Positions 40,679 to 50,201 of a stretch of DNA of 64,000 nt are shown piece by piece. The DNA is taken from assembly GCF_905372745.1 (NCBI RefSeq), contig NZ_CAJPQR010000010.1, forward strand, positions 9,338 to 73,337. Direction: 5' to 3'. Below the pieces are notes generated by a model that saw nothing but the letters and a program-made list of their open reading frames with translations, did not search any database and was not told the origin of the DNA. This DNA is from an uncultured Campylobacter sp. (GTDB lineage: Bacteria; Campylobacterota; Campylobacteria; Campylobacterales; Campylobacteraceae). Numbering within the stretch: the stretch's first letter is position 1; each line of letters begins with the position of its first letter. A program made the position numbers and the translations under genes.

Positions 40679-43264
40679 CTAAATTTTATCCCAATCCTCC
40701 GCAAAAGCTCCTTTTTTAGGCCCGCTCTTGCCGTGACAGTCTTTGTATTTTTTACCGCTTCCGCACGGGCACGGGTCGTTTCTGGACACTTTTTTGCCGG
40801 GCTTTTCTTCACTCTCGGGCGCGCTAATAGCCTCGCTATCTTGCGCTTCTTGCGGCGCAGACTCTATAGGCTCGGAGAAGCTTAAGCGCACGGCCGTTAG
40901 CAGCTTGATGCTTTCAAATTTGATGCGGCTAACGAGCTCCATAAAGAGATTAAAGCTCTCTTTTTTATACTCGGTGAGCGGGTCTTTTTGGTTGTAGCCG
41001 CGCAGTCCGATGCCGGTTTTTAGGATGTCCATCTGATATAGATGCTCGCGCCACGCGGTATCTAACACCTGCAGGCAAAGCACCTTTTCTAGGTATTTGC
41101 GCTGACCCTCGCCTATGACGCCCATTTTTTCCTCGTAGTCGGCTTCAAATTTGGCCGTTATCTTCTCGGCAAGCTCGGCGTAGTCGAGATCTTTTAGCTC
41201 ATCCGGCTGCATGAATGCGCCGTTTGAGATTATCACGGAGCTTAGTTTTTCGAGATTGTATTCGCTCTTTGGCTCGCCTGCGTAAATTTCGGCCTGAGCT
41301 AGCAGATGCTCGACAAATTCGGCGCGATTTTGTTTGATCTTTTCGCTGACTTCAAAATTCGGATCAAGAAGCTCGTTTCTAAATTTATACACGGTTTTTC
41401 TCTGCTCGTTTGCGACGTCGTCGTATTCAAGGATATGTTTTCTTGATTCAAAGTGCAAACTCTCGACCTTTTTTTGCGCGTTTTCGACGGCTCTAGTGAC
41501 CATTTTCGAGTCGATGCTTTCGCCCTCTTCGATACCAAGGCGCGTCATTATCGCCTTGATGCGGTCGCTGCCAAATATTCTAAGCAGATTATCCTCAAGG
41601 CTTAGATAAAAGCGGCTAACTCCCGGATCGCCCTGACGTCCCGCGCGACCTCGCAGCTGGTTATCGATACGGCGGCTTTCGTGCCTTTCGGTGCCGATGA
41701 TATATAGACCGCCCAGAGCCCGCACCTCGTCGTCGATACGGATATCTACGCCGCGTCCAGCCATGTTCGTAGCGATCGTAACCGCGCCGCGAGCGCCGGC
41801 TTGAGCGATGATCTCGGCCTCTTTTTCGTGATTTTTAGCGTTTAGCACGGAGTGAGGGATCTTTTCTTTCACGAGCAGGTTGTGCAGATTTTCGCTCTTT
41901 TCGATCGAGGCGGTACCCACAAGTACGGGCTGACCGCGGTCGTGAGCCTTTTTGATCTCGTCGATCACGGCTTTAAATTTCTCATTTTCGGTTTTATAGA
42001 TGAGATCGTTGTTGTCTTTTCTGATAACCGGCACGTTTGTCGGGATCGATACGACGTCAAGCTTGTAAATTTGCGAAAACTCCGTCGCCTCCGTCTGCGC
42101 CGTACCCGTCATGCCCGATAGTTTTTTGTAAAGCCTAAAGTAGTTTTGAAATGTAATATCTGCTAGCGTTTGGCTCTCTTCTTGGATTTTTACGCCTTCT
42201 TTAGCCTCGAGCGCTTGGTGCAAGCCCTCGCTAAATCTTCGACCTTCGCTAAGACGCCCCGTAAATTCGTCGACGATGACGACTTGACCTTCGCGAACGA
42301 CGTAATGCACGTCTTTTTCAAAGAGATTGTGCGCTTTTAGAGCTTGGTCTAGGTGGTGGCTCAAAATCGCGTTTTCCATGTCGTAGAGATTTGCCACGCC
42401 AAAGAGCTTTTCAGCCTTTGAGATGCCTTCTTCGGTGATCGCTATCGTGCGGTTTTTCTCATCGACGGTAAAGTCGCCGGTGGCTTTTTCTTGCGGAGTC
42501 GCAGGCGGTTCGCCGCGCTTCATCTGGCGTGCGACTTCGTTTGCCTTGATGTAGCCATCTAGCGTGCGATTCGTAGGACCAGAGATGATGAGCGGCGTCC
42601 TCGCCTCGTCGATTAGGATACTATCGACCTCGTCCACGATGACGAAGTTATGCTCTCTTTGCACCTTGTCTTTGAAATCCATTTTCATATTATCGCGTAG
42701 GTAGTCAAAGCCGAATTCGTTATTCGTACCGTACGTGATATCGCTGGCGTATGCCGCTTTGCGCGCTTCGTCGTCGTATTCGCCCCCTAGTATCACGCCG
42801 ACGCTTAGGCCTAGAAATTTATAAATTTCGCCCATTTGCGTCGCGTCGCGTTTGGCGAGGTAGTCGTTTACCGTCACTACGTGTACGCCCTTGCCGCTCA
42901 TCGCGTTTAGCACGACGGGTAGGCTTGCTACGAGGGTTTTGCCTTCGCCCGTTTTCATCTCGGCGATCTTGCCGTCGTTTAGCACCATGCCGCCGATTAG
43001 CTGAACGTCGAAATGGCGCATATTTAGCGTCCTTTTACCTACCTCACGCACGATGGCAAATACATCGTCCAGCAGCTCATCCTGGCTCCTTTCGCCGTTT
43101 TGTACCTGCGCTTTAAATTCGTTAAATTTAGCCTTCAGCTCATCGTCGCTCATCGCTTGATATTTGCTTTCAAGCGAGTTTATATAGGCGACGCGTTTGA
43201 AATATTTTTTTACTTCTCTGTCGTTTTTCGTACCGAATATCTTTTGCATAAACGCCGTTATCAT
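40679..43264 (-). CDS. secA: Preprotein translocase ATPase SecA
   Basis: The 861-aa ATPase drives secretion through SecYEG. The Walker A region (AEMKTGEGKTLVASLP), DEAD-like segment (VIVDEVDSILIDEARTP), GRAGRQGDPG and a C-terminal zinc-binding tail (RNDPCPCGSGKKYKDCHGK), which contacts SecB or ribosomes, are present. It is transcribed away from lolA, with about 85 bp between the starts. Confidence 0.98.
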   Translation of the reverse strand: MITAFMQKIFGTKNDREVKKYFKRVAYINSLESKYQAMSDDELKAKFNEFKAQVQNGERSQDELLDDVFAIVREVGKRTLNMRHFDVQLIGGMVLNDGKIAEMKTGEGKTLVASLPVVLNAMSGKGVHVVTVNDYLAKRDATQMGEIYKFLGLSVGVILGGEYDDEARKAAYASDITYGTNNEFGFDYLRDNMKMDFKDKVQREHNFVIVDEVDSILIDEARTPLIISGPTNRTLDGYIKANEVARQMKRGEPPATPQEKATGDFTVDEKNRTIAITEEGISKAEKLFGVANLYDMENAILSHHLDQALKAHNLFEKDVHYVVREGQVVIVDEFTGRLSEGRRFSEGLHQALEAKEGVKIQEESQTLADITFQNYFRLYKKLSGMTGTAQTEATEFSQIYKLDVVSIPTNVPVIRKDNNDLIYKTENEKFKAVIDEIKKAHDRGQPVLVGTASIEKSENLHNLLVKEKIPHSVLNAKNHEKEAEIIAQAGARGAVTIATNMAGRGVDIRIDDEVRALGGLYIIGTERHESRRIDNQLRGRAGRQGDPGVSRFYLSLEDNLLRIFGSDRIKAIMTRLGIEEGESIDSKMVTRAVENAQKKVESLHFESRKHILEYDDVANEQRKTVYKFRNELLDPNFEVSEKIKQNRAEFVEHLLAQAEIYAGEPKSEYNLEKLSSVIISNGAFMQPDELKDLDYAELAEKITAKFEADYEEKMGVIGEGQRKYLEKVLCLQVLDTAWREHLYQMDILKTGIGLRGYNQKDPLTEYKKESFNLFMELVSRIKFESIKLLTAVRLSFSEPIESAPQEAQDSEAISAPESEEKPGKKVSRNDPCPCGSGKKYKDCHGKSGPKKGAFAEDWDKI

Positions 43265-43351
43265 TTCTAGCCTTTAAATTTTATTAAAGTTCGGATTTTA
43301 ACATTTTATTATTTAAACTTAGCTAGAATTTTGTCCGGTAAAGGAAAATAT

Positions 43352-43864
43352 ATGAAGAAAATTTTAGCATTTTTACTATTTTGCGCCTCGGCTTTTGCGG
43401 CTACGTTAAATTTCGTCACGCTTCAAAGCGACTTCGTGCAAACCATCACGAGCGAGAGCGAAACGGTCGATTACTACGGTAAATTTTACGCAAAAAGCAA
43501 CAACCGCGCCTACTGGATCTACGAGCGCCCGACGCCTAAAAAAATCTACTTTGATAAAAACCGCGTCGTCGTGATCGAGGATGCGCTCGAGCAAGCTATC
43601 GTCTCTAAATTTGAAAAGGCGCCGAATTTGATCGACGTCGTTAGAAACGCGGTTAAGATCACCGACACGCTTTATAAGGCTAAATACGACGGCGTAGAGT
43701 ATCTAATCACCGTCAAAAACTACATTCCCACAAGGATCGACTACGAGGATAAGCTCGGCAACAAAATCAAAATCACGCTAAGCAACACGAAAAAAGATTT
43801 TAAGATAAGCGATGATTTGCTGACGCCGGTGATACCGTCGTATTATGATGTCATAAACCAATAA
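43352..43864 (+). CDS. lolA: Outer-membrane lipoprotein carrier LolA
   Basis: The 170-aa periplasmic protein has a signal peptide (MKKILAFLLFCASAFAA) and the LolA fold: LQSDFVQTITSESETVDYYGKFYAKSNNRAYWIYERPTP at the front. It carries lipoproteins from the inner to the outer membrane. The ATG at 43352 is preceded by AAAGGA; a start at 43331 would misplace the signal peptide. It is divergent from secA, as in C. jejuni. Confidence 0.92.
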   Translation: MKKILAFLLFCASAFAATLNFVTLQSDFVQTITSESETVDYYGKFYAKSNNRAYWIYERPTPKKIYFDKNRVVVIEDALEQAIVSKFEKAPNLIDVVRNAVKITDTLYKAKYDGVEYLITVKNYIPTRIDYEDKLGNKIKITLSNTKKDFKISDDLLTPVIPSYYDVINQ

Positions 43865-43874
43865 ATTTTTAGTG

Positions 43875-43903
43875 AAAAGCGGCTTGTCTCGCGAGCGCTT
43901 TTT
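43875..43903 (+). terminator. lolA terminator
   Basis: AAAAGCG and CGCTTTT form a stem eleven bases behind the lolA stop and the T-run follows; the loop carries GGCTTGTCT, which also occurs in the 3'-end repeats. Confidence 0.75.
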
Positions 43904-44072
43904 ACGGAGTTTATAAAATTTTGGCTCGATGAACTACATGTTCTATCTTCGCCAAAATTTTACCGCACAACCCTAAAAATCATCTCGCGATACTTTGCCT
44001 TATCGTTTTACACTCAAAGTTTAAAAACTCAAATTTAATCAAATTTACAAATTTAGCCTCAAAATTTCACTC

Positions 44073-44093
44073 ACCGAGACCCGCATCTTGAAA
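44073..44093 (+). repeat. Short repeat shared with 35232-35252
   Basis: ACCGAGACCC followed by ATCTTGAAA, 18 of 21 positions equal to the other copy. Confidence 0.55.
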
Positions 44094-44184
44094 ATGCACA
44101 TTTGACAAACAAAAATTAGTTTCTAAACCCCAGCGACGCTTTGCTCGTAGAGCAAAGCAGTGTCGTCATCTTGAACGTGCAGTC

Positions 44185-44207
44185 GGGTGGGTTGGGGGTT
44201 GGGGGGG
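44185..44207 (+). other. G-quadruplex-capable G-rich run
   Basis: Four G runs (G3, G3, G5, G7) with loops of one to two bases (GGGTGGGTTGGGGGTTGGG and more G). This fits the strict quadruplex pattern. It lies in gene-free DNA. Confidence 0.75.
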
Positions 44208-44225
44208 CGAAAGGGCGACGCTCTA

Positions 44226-44253
44226 CTTCGCTGCGCTCGTAGCTGCAAGCAGA
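44226..44253 (-). repeat. 28-bp repeat, inverted copy of 35322-35349
   Basis: 25 of 28 positions match the other copy in reverse orientation. Confidence 0.65.
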
Positions 44254-44433
44254 CCGTAAGTAAAAACCCCTTCCGCCTCCCAAGAAAAAGAAAAAGCTTA
44301 AATTTTAGAGAAACCAAAATTTAGCACCGCCGAGACTCGGGTCTCGGTGGGTAAAATTTACAAATTTGACTTTAAATTTGAACGTAAAATGATAAGGCGC
44401 AGTGTTTTTTCGTCAGACGAGGCAGCGGCGATC

Positions 44434-44513
44434 GAGGCAAGGGGGCGGACTGGTCGTCCGTGACCAAAGCCGACTCAGCCGGTAACGAAGTATGGCGGAA
44501 AAAGATAAGCCGC
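44434..44513 (-). repeat. Structured 3'-end repeat, copy 2
   Basis: About 80 per cent alike to 14517-14591 and placed like it, ten bases behind the stop of a leftward gene (44524). It can fold GGTC/GACC around ACGGAC, with paired changes relative to copy 1. Confidence 0.7.
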
Positions 44514-44523
44514 GTTATTAAAT

Positions 44524-45027
44524 TTACTGCTCTCCGAAGTCTTTGCCAAAATCATCTATCTGGTTTAAATCCATCGGTTTTAGCTGATTTTTATTTCCCC
44601 TCAATATATCCTCGACTTGCTCTTTTTGCGATCTTTTAGAGCCTGTGGTTTTGACGTTTTTTAGCGCTTCAAGTAGCTCTTCGATATTTGGTTCGCGCAC
44701 GGTTTTTAGCGAGATTATGAGCACCTCGTCGATATCTATGGAGTGCTTTTTAGCGGTGTATTTAACAAGAGTTTCTTTAAATTTTTCCTTACCCAGCGAG
44801 GTTAGCAGATCCTCGACATAAAAGCTGCCGATAACGACGTTTAGCGCGTCAAGCACGTACGCTTCGTTATCCGCGACGTCGCGCCCCTCTAGACGCAGGC
44901 TCACGCTTACTTTTTTGATCGAGCTTTTAGCGTCTCTGGAGTACAGATCGGTTTCAAAATTATCGATATTTAACGTCTCGGCAAAGGCCATAACCGCGGC
45001 AAAAGCCAGCGCAAAAATCTTTTTCAT
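44524..45027 (-). CDS. Exported hypothetical protein (FliL-like)
   Basis: The 167-aa protein has a signal peptide (MKKIFALAFAAVMAFAE) and a domain in which SVSLRLEGRDVADNEAYVLDALNVVIGSFY and SIDIDEVLIISLKTV resemble the FliL/stomatin-like fold. It is coupled to the helicase gene by a four-base overlap; a gene of the same kind stands here in C. jejuni (memory). Function not established. The Lys/Gln-rich tail is probably disordered. Confidence 0.65.
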   Translation of the reverse strand: MKKIFALAFAAVMAFAETLNIDNFETDLYSRDAKSSIKKVSVSLRLEGRDVADNEAYVLDALNVVIGSFYVEDLLTSLGKEKFKETLVKYTAKKHSIDIDEVLIISLKTVREPNIEELLEALKNVKTTGSKRSQKEQVEDILRGNKNQLKPMDLNQIDDFGKDFGEQ

Positions 45028-46346
45028 ACGTCTTCCTTAATGTTTTCAAATTTGTTTTCAAGATAGAATTTCTCGACCTCTTCGTCTATTTTAACGACGC
45101 TTTGCAAATACTCTCTAAACGGCCGACTTTTGCCGTAAAATATCCTCAGCTTTTTAGGATCGATCGCCCGTGAGAGCGCGACGTAGAGCTGCCCGTTGGC
45201 AAAGATGTGATTTAGGTCGCACACTAAATTTTCGATGCTCATGCCTTGGGATTTGTGGATCGTGATCGCATAGGCTAGCTTTAGCGGAAACTGCGTCAAA
45301 GACGCCCTCGCGCGCTCCTGCAAATGCTCGCCTGCCATCACGAACTCGCTCATATCAAATCTCGCTCGCTCTACCTCGACGATCTCGCCGTCAGCTTTTT
45401 GCACGATGACGCTTTTTATCTCGCCGCCTTCTTTTAAAATTTGCATTATCTGCCCGCGCTCGCCGTTATAATACTCGCCCCATTTATTTATGGTAAATAT
45501 AACTTTCGCGCCGATTTTTATATTTAAAATTTCAGGCGCGTAGAGGTTTGCGATCCAGCGATCCAGAGCGTTTTCGTTTAAATTTTCATCGTAAATTTCC
45601 ACTAGCGCTTCGGCTCTTTCAAGCGGCGTCGGTAGCTTAGAGAGCATCTTGTTATTTAGCTCGTCCGCTTCGTAGTTTCGCCCAAAAAGCACGCTCGTAT
45701 CGTCATCTACCTGCACGCTTGGCACGCGTAAATTTTCGATATAGCTAAACACCTCTTCGCTCAGTCGCCCGACGCGAAGCATGGATAAGATATCGTAAAA
45801 TTTCTTGTCTTTCGTACGTTTTGAGACGACTAGTTCGATATTTTTAAACTCAAATTCATGCCACGAGCTAGAGTTAAAAGCGTAGAGAAATTTAAAGAGT
45901 GAGTTGCCGTCTTCGCCGTTTTTTCGCACGGGCGGCAACTGATAAAAGTCGCCAACAAGCATCACGCGCCCGACGAATCGAGAACTCATCAAGCGGTAAT
46001 AAATCATATCCATGAGCCCCGCGCTGATCATCGAGATCTCGTCTATCACGATGAGATCGCAGACGTCTAGCATCTTTTTTAGTTCGCCAAGTTTCCCACG
46101 CTGTTTGCGGTCGTAGCCGCGCAGCTCCTCGAGGCTTGAGCAAATGCCGAATTTAAAAAAGCTATGCACGCTCACTCCGCCGACATTTACCGCCGCGATG
46201 CCGGTGCTACCCAGCACCACTACGTTTTTTAGCTCGCTTTTATAGTGCTTGATGACCGCTTGCGTGAGGTGGCTTTTGCCCACGCCGCCACGCCCGGTGA
46301 GAAAGACGTTTGATTTTTTTAAGATTTCTAAGAGCTGATTTAGCAC
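45024..46346 (-). CDS. Pif1/RecD-like superfamily 1 helicase
   Basis: The 440-aa ATPase has Walker A (FLTGRGGVGKSHLTQ), Walker B (LIVIDEISMISAGLMD), a Q-L-P-P-V motif (GDFYQLPPV) and the C-terminal motifs of Pif1-type helicases (LKLAYAITIHKSQGMSIENLVCDL...LYVALSRA). Such helicases unwind G-quadruplexes and help replication through barriers in yeast and some bacteria. A G-quadruplex-capable run lies about 0.8 kb downstream, which may be chance. Confidence 0.9.
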   Translation of the reverse strand: MLNQLLEILKKSNVFLTGRGGVGKSHLTQAVIKHYKSELKNVVVLGSTGIAAVNVGGVSVHSFFKFGICSSLEELRGYDRKQRGKLGELKKMLDVCDLIVIDEISMISAGLMDMIYYRLMSSRFVGRVMLVGDFYQLPPVRKNGEDGNSLFKFLYAFNSSSWHEFEFKNIELVVSKRTKDKKFYDILSMLRVGRLSEEVFSYIENLRVPSVQVDDDTSVLFGRNYEADELNNKMLSKLPTPLERAEALVEIYDENLNENALDRWIANLYAPEILNIKIGAKVIFTINKWGEYYNGERGQIMQILKEGGEIKSVIVQKADGEIVEVERARFDMSEFVMAGEHLQERARASLTQFPLKLAYAITIHKSQGMSIENLVCDLNHIFANGQLYVALSRAIDPKKLRIFYGKSRPFREYLQSVVKIDEEVEKFYLENKFENIKEDV

Positions 46347-46396
46347 AAATTTCCCTAACTTTTTGTAAAATTATAGCTTATTTTTAAGGAGTAAGA

Positions 46397-48466
46397 TTGA
46401 AATTTTATAAATTTATATTTTCCGTAGCGACGGCGCTAGCGATGTTGGGCGGTTGCGCATCGTCAAAAGATGCCTCTAGTGCAGTAAATTTACCCGATCA
46501 AGGTGCCAATACAGCGTCGGCATACGATATGCCCGAGGAGAGCGCGGACGAAAATTTAGGCCACATCAGTTATCTAAAATTTGACGTCGATCAAAATGCG
46601 AATGCGCTGCCGATACTGCCTTTTGAAGCGCAAAGTAGCGGCGAAACTCTGCTGCAAAAACGCTTTAACTCGCTTGATCTAAAAGCGCCCTCAACCACTG
46701 CAAAAGATGCGTTTTGGGCGCTAGATTACTATAAAAATACGGCAAAAAGGCAGTATTATTTCTCAAATATGCGCAAAATTCCAAACGAATGGTTTGAAAA
46801 AGTGCGAAAAAACGCTAGCGTGGAGAGCTTCGGCAAAGTCTCTCTACCTGCGATAACGACGGCAAATACTAGCCTGCGAAACCTACCGACCGACGAGGCC
46901 GTACTCTATAATCCCGTGCGCGCAGGCGAAGGGCTGCCGTTTGACTACGCCCAGCTCTCTTTCGTCTCAATCGGTTATCCGCTTTACGTTTCGCACTTTT
47001 CGGCCGACGGCGCGTGGGCGTTCGTAGGTAGCGACGCCGCATGGGCCTGGGTGAAATCGACCGAAATCAAAATTTTAAGCGCAGAGGCCGTGCAGGAGCT
47101 AAAAAACTCCAAATTTTTAAGTGTTATCAAAGACGAAGAGCCCGTCTACGACAAAAACGGCAACTTTTTGTTTTACGGGCGCATAGGGGCGATTTTGCCG
47201 TTTCAAAGCGAGGATCAGTTTAAATTTTACGGCAAAATCCAGACTCAAAACGGGCTAAAAAACTACGAGATATCAAAACAAAGCGCAAGCCGCTTCCCGC
47301 TTAAATTTAGCGACGAAAACGTAAGAACGCTCGCATCATCGTTGCTCGGGCAAAGCTACGGCTGGGGCGGGTTTGGCGGCAAGCGCGACTGCTCGCTGTT
47401 TTTGCAGGATTTTCTAGGCAGCTTTGGCGTGTGGCTGCCGCGAAACTCAAAGGCGCAAGGCCAAATCGGCAAGGTCGTGAGCCTGGCAAATCTAAGCGCG
47501 GAAGAAAAACTACGCGTCATAAAAACGCAAGCAGTGCCGTATAGAACGCTATTTCACATGAACGGGCATATCATGCTCTACGCGGGTATGCGCGGCGACG
47601 AACCGCTCGCCGTGCACGACGTCTGGGGCATCCGCACGAAAGATAACGGCAGAGCCATGATCGGCGGCATAGCGATCACGACGCTAAAAATCGGCTCGGA
47701 CGTAGCAGACATCGATCCAAAACGCTTGCTGGTTTCGCGGATAAATTCGATGAATATCTTTGAAGTGGCTAGCGGCGAGGAGGCGCAGCGCGCGAAAAAA
47801 TCGGCGATCGAAAAAGCTTATGGCGTGAAAATCGTCGGCAACGAGGTGATTTTCGCTGACGGCAGTAAAATTAAATTTGACGACGGCGAGGCAAAAGATA
47901 CGGCGCACCTGCTAAACCTTGCCGACGTCGAGGACACTTTTGCGCAGCCTTATCCGCTATTTAAACCTCTGGCTCTACCTAGCAATGACGCTGGCAGATA
48001 CCGAAACTACGAGCTTTTGGATAAAATTTACGGTGCAAACGAGGCGGAAGTGAAGGTAAATTTGACAGAAGTCGTTTGGCTAAAAAATCACGGCGGCAAG
48101 ACGTTTAAATTTAACTCCAAAAACGGCGCGGCAGCTGCTCTGCAAGCTGTTTCAAACGAACTTGACGCGCTGGTCGTGCAAAAGCCGGAGCTGCTAAAAT
48201 TTCTCGATAATCCATCAGGTACGTTTAACTGGCGCGTGATCGAAGGCACAAAGCGCAAGAGCTCCCACTCCTACGGCATCGCGATCGATATAAATACCGA
48301 CAAGAGCGACTACTGGCGCTGGAGCAAGGACGGCCGCTACCGCAATCAAATCCCAGAGGATATCGTGCGCGTATTTGAAAAGCACGGCTTTATCTGGGGC
48401 GGGCGCTGGGTTAGCTTTGATACGATGCACTTCGAGTATAGACCGGAATTTGGGCATCTAAGATAA
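46397..48466 (+). CDS. Lipoprotein with SH3, NlpC/P60 and M15 peptidase domains
   Basis: The 689-aa protein starts with TTG (AAGGAG upstream) and a lipobox (LGGC, Cys 20), so it is anchored in the outer membrane. After a linker come SH3-like segments (about 160-310), an NlpC/P60 domain with catalytic Cys about 332 (YGWGGFGGKRDCSLFLQDFL) and a His in HMNGHIMLYAG, then from about residue 550 a M15-type DD-/LD-carboxypeptidase domain with the zinc motif SHSYGIAIDIN (His 624, Asp 631) and FDTMHFEYRPE (His 678). It would cut peptidoglycan at two bonds. In C. jejuni the homologous lipoprotein (by memory) has only the NlpC/P60 part. Confidence 0.88.
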   Translation: MKFYKFIFSVATALAMLGGCASSKDASSAVNLPDQGANTASAYDMPEESADENLGHISYLKFDVDQNANALPILPFEAQSSGETLLQKRFNSLDLKAPSTTAKDAFWALDYYKNTAKRQYYFSNMRKIPNEWFEKVRKNASVESFGKVSLPAITTANTSLRNLPTDEAVLYNPVRAGEGLPFDYAQLSFVSIGYPLYVSHFSADGAWAFVGSDAAWAWVKSTEIKILSAEAVQELKNSKFLSVIKDEEPVYDKNGNFLFYGRIGAILPFQSEDQFKFYGKIQTQNGLKNYEISKQSASRFPLKFSDENVRTLASSLLGQSYGWGGFGGKRDCSLFLQDFLGSFGVWLPRNSKAQGQIGKVVSLANLSAEEKLRVIKTQAVPYRTLFHMNGHIMLYAGMRGDEPLAVHDVWGIRTKDNGRAMIGGIAITTLKIGSDVADIDPKRLLVSRINSMNIFEVASGEEAQRAKKSAIEKAYGVKIVGNEVIFADGSKIKFDDGEAKDTAHLLNLADVEDTFAQPYPLFKPLALPSNDAGRYRNYELLDKIYGANEAEVKVNLTEVVWLKNHGGKTFKFNSKNGAAAALQAVSNELDALVVQKPELLKFLDNPSGTFNWRVIEGTKRKSSHSYGIAIDINTDKSDYWRWSKDGRYRNQIPEDIVRVFEKHGFIWGGRWVSFDTMHFEYRPEFGHLR

Positions 48467-49269
48467 ATTTGACGGCGGTTTTAACGATAAATTTGCGTAA
48501 ATTGGGCCCTAATTTATCGCTACTTTTGGCGGACAGAGTCGTCGCAGACCGTAAATTTAAGCTCCGATCAAGACGGTGCGAATAAATTTTGCTTTGCCGC
48601 TTTTTGGCGTAAAATTTAAAGCAGACGACACGAAAAATCTATCGCTTCGGTAGCAAATTTGAGCTAAACCGGACTTAGATTTGCCGTCAAATTCGGTTAA
48701 ATTCTTAGTAAAAGCTGGATTAAATTCGGCTATTTGATTTCGGCGAGCGTAGCATTTTCGCATTTCCATGTTTTTGATATTTGGCGAAAATTTGCAAGCG
48801 ATTGCAAGAGGCTCGCTACCCTTTTTGCGGTTTGTTAAATTTAGCTTTGGGCATAGGCTGGGCGGTTAAATTTGACGCCGAAGCGACTTTGGTTTAGCCT
48901 ACGTTTTATAATTTTTGTAGTTCGTAAATTTTGCGCGAGCCAGACGGACTACGATAAAATTTGACCCGCCGTTTTTTAAATTTAGGGCGGCTATTTGCCG
49001 TTTTGTCGTCGCCCATATTTTACAGTTTTTACAAATTTTGCGCCGCTTGCAAATTTCTTGGCGTTTGTTTTAGGGCTACGTTTTGATTATGCCAAACCTA
49101 AAGGCTCCGAAAATCTTACCGCAAAATTTAGATAAAATTTCAAGCGGTAAATTTTTCAAAGTCGCGCTAGAAATTTTGATACGCATAAATTTATAACAAC
49201 TTTTGCGCCGCTAGCTAGCAGCATAAACCAAATTTTACCAACAGACTAAAGCTGCTAAATTTTCCCGCC
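48467..49269. other. Gene-free stretch of 800 bp
   Basis: No supported gene. CGATAAATT and AATTTATCG (48485-48519) form a stem that may end the lipoprotein transcript. The rest is A/T-rich with many AAATTT words; a 70-codon reading frame at 48557-48769 has no ribosome site and looks random. Confidence 0.55.
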
Positions 49270-49593
49270 TTATGTTACCGCGATCTCGATACTTTTACTT
49301 ATAAACGCCTCTTGCGGCTTGCTTTCAAACATCCGCTTGATCTCGCTTCCAAGTACGCAGTCACCCTCTCGCCAGAGGCGGCAGATCACGTTTCCTTCTT
49401 CACCCCGGTTTAGGCAGACACAGTTAAAATAACTCTTATCTGAAGCATTGTCCGAGATAAGGTAAACAAGCCCGTTTTCAGGGATAAAATTTCCCTCCTC
49501 CAGCCCGCGCGGCACGGGCATTATTCTAATCGCCGCTCCGGCGTAAAATTTCGCACTGCCAGCTATATCTTTAACGTTTATCCACTCAGCCAT
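49270..49593 (-). CDS. Small conserved-looking hypothetical protein
   Basis: A 107-aa soluble protein, MAEWINVKDIAGSAKFYAG with a central ENGLVYLISDNASDKSYFNCVCLN and Cys residues. Family not recognised. It overlaps the DUF523 gene end by eight bases and so is probably translated with it. The sequence alternates short beta-like and loop segments, as in small barrel domains. Confidence 0.6.
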   Translation of the reverse strand: MAEWINVKDIAGSAKFYAGAAIRIMPVPRGLEEGNFIPENGLVYLISDNASDKSYFNCVCLNRGEEGNVICRLWREGDCVLGSEIKRMFESKPQEAFISKSIEIAVT

Positions 49594-50068
49594 TTTGCGC
49601 TTCTTTTTCTAAATTTAGCTCCGCAAGCGCGCTTTCGCCGACGATGCGAACGCCAATTTTTTTTAGCGCCGCCGCGGTTAGGCCGTCGCTGCTAACGAGC
49701 CGCCCGGTAAAGCTTCCGTCATATATCTCGCCGCTTCCGCAGCTTGGGCTTCGCTCTTTTAAAATAGCAATTTTACAGCCGTTTTCGCGGGCGATATCGG
49801 CGCAAATTTGCGCGCCTAAAAGAAACTCTCGCGTAACGTCGCGGCCGCTAAATTTGGTTAAAACCCGTCCGTTTGGGCAAATTTCGGCAGGTTCGCGCGG
49901 GGTCGTTAGTCCGCCCAAATACTCCGGGCAAACGACGATTAGCTCGTAAATTTGTCTAAGTTTAGCAAGCTCGCCTGCACAAATCGCGTCTGCGTTATTG
50001 CCGCCGTTATATTTGCAGTTTTCGCCGAGCAAACAGGCGCTGATTAAAATTTTTGGTTTATTTTTCAT
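49586..50068 (-). CDS. DUF523 family protein
   Basis: The 160-aa protein has the DUF523 opening (ILISACLLGENCKYNGGNN), the segment VVCPEYLGGLTTPREPAEI and ILKERSPSCGSGEIYDG with conserved Cys. The four Cys suggest metal or cluster binding; no activity is established. ATG 50068 has GGA upstream; a TTG at 50080 is in frame. Confidence 0.88.
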   Translation of the reverse strand: MKNKPKILISACLLGENCKYNGGNNADAICAGELAKLRQIYELIVVCPEYLGGLTTPREPAEICPNGRVLTKFSGRDVTREFLLGAQICADIARENGCKIAILKERSPSCGSGEIYDGSFTGRLVSSDGLTAAALKKIGVRIVGESALAELNLEKEAQNG

Positions 50069-50201
50069 CGTTAGTTCCAAATTTAATAGTCCGGCAAGCG
50101 TTATTTCAGCTTAAATTTACTAACGCTTCTGACGGCAAATTTAGCCGAATTTGAGCCGACCCGCGCAAACACAAAGCCGACCCGAAACGTTAAAATGCAA
50201 C

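Larger units (their letters stand above)
43865..44523. other. Repeat-rich gene-free region with a G-quadruplex motif
   Basis: No gene. Contents in order: lolA terminator, short repeat (44073-44093), hairpin GCTTTGCTC/GAGCAAAGC (44138-44158), G-rich run (44185-44207), 28-bp inverted repeat copy (44226-44253), hairpin CCGAGA/TCTCGG (44330-44347) and a structured 3'-end repeat (44434-44513). Confidence 0.7.

Noticed and set aside
48557..48769. A 70-codon frame in the spacer behind the lipoprotein gene
   Set aside because: No ribosome site, random-looking product, and full of AAATTT words.
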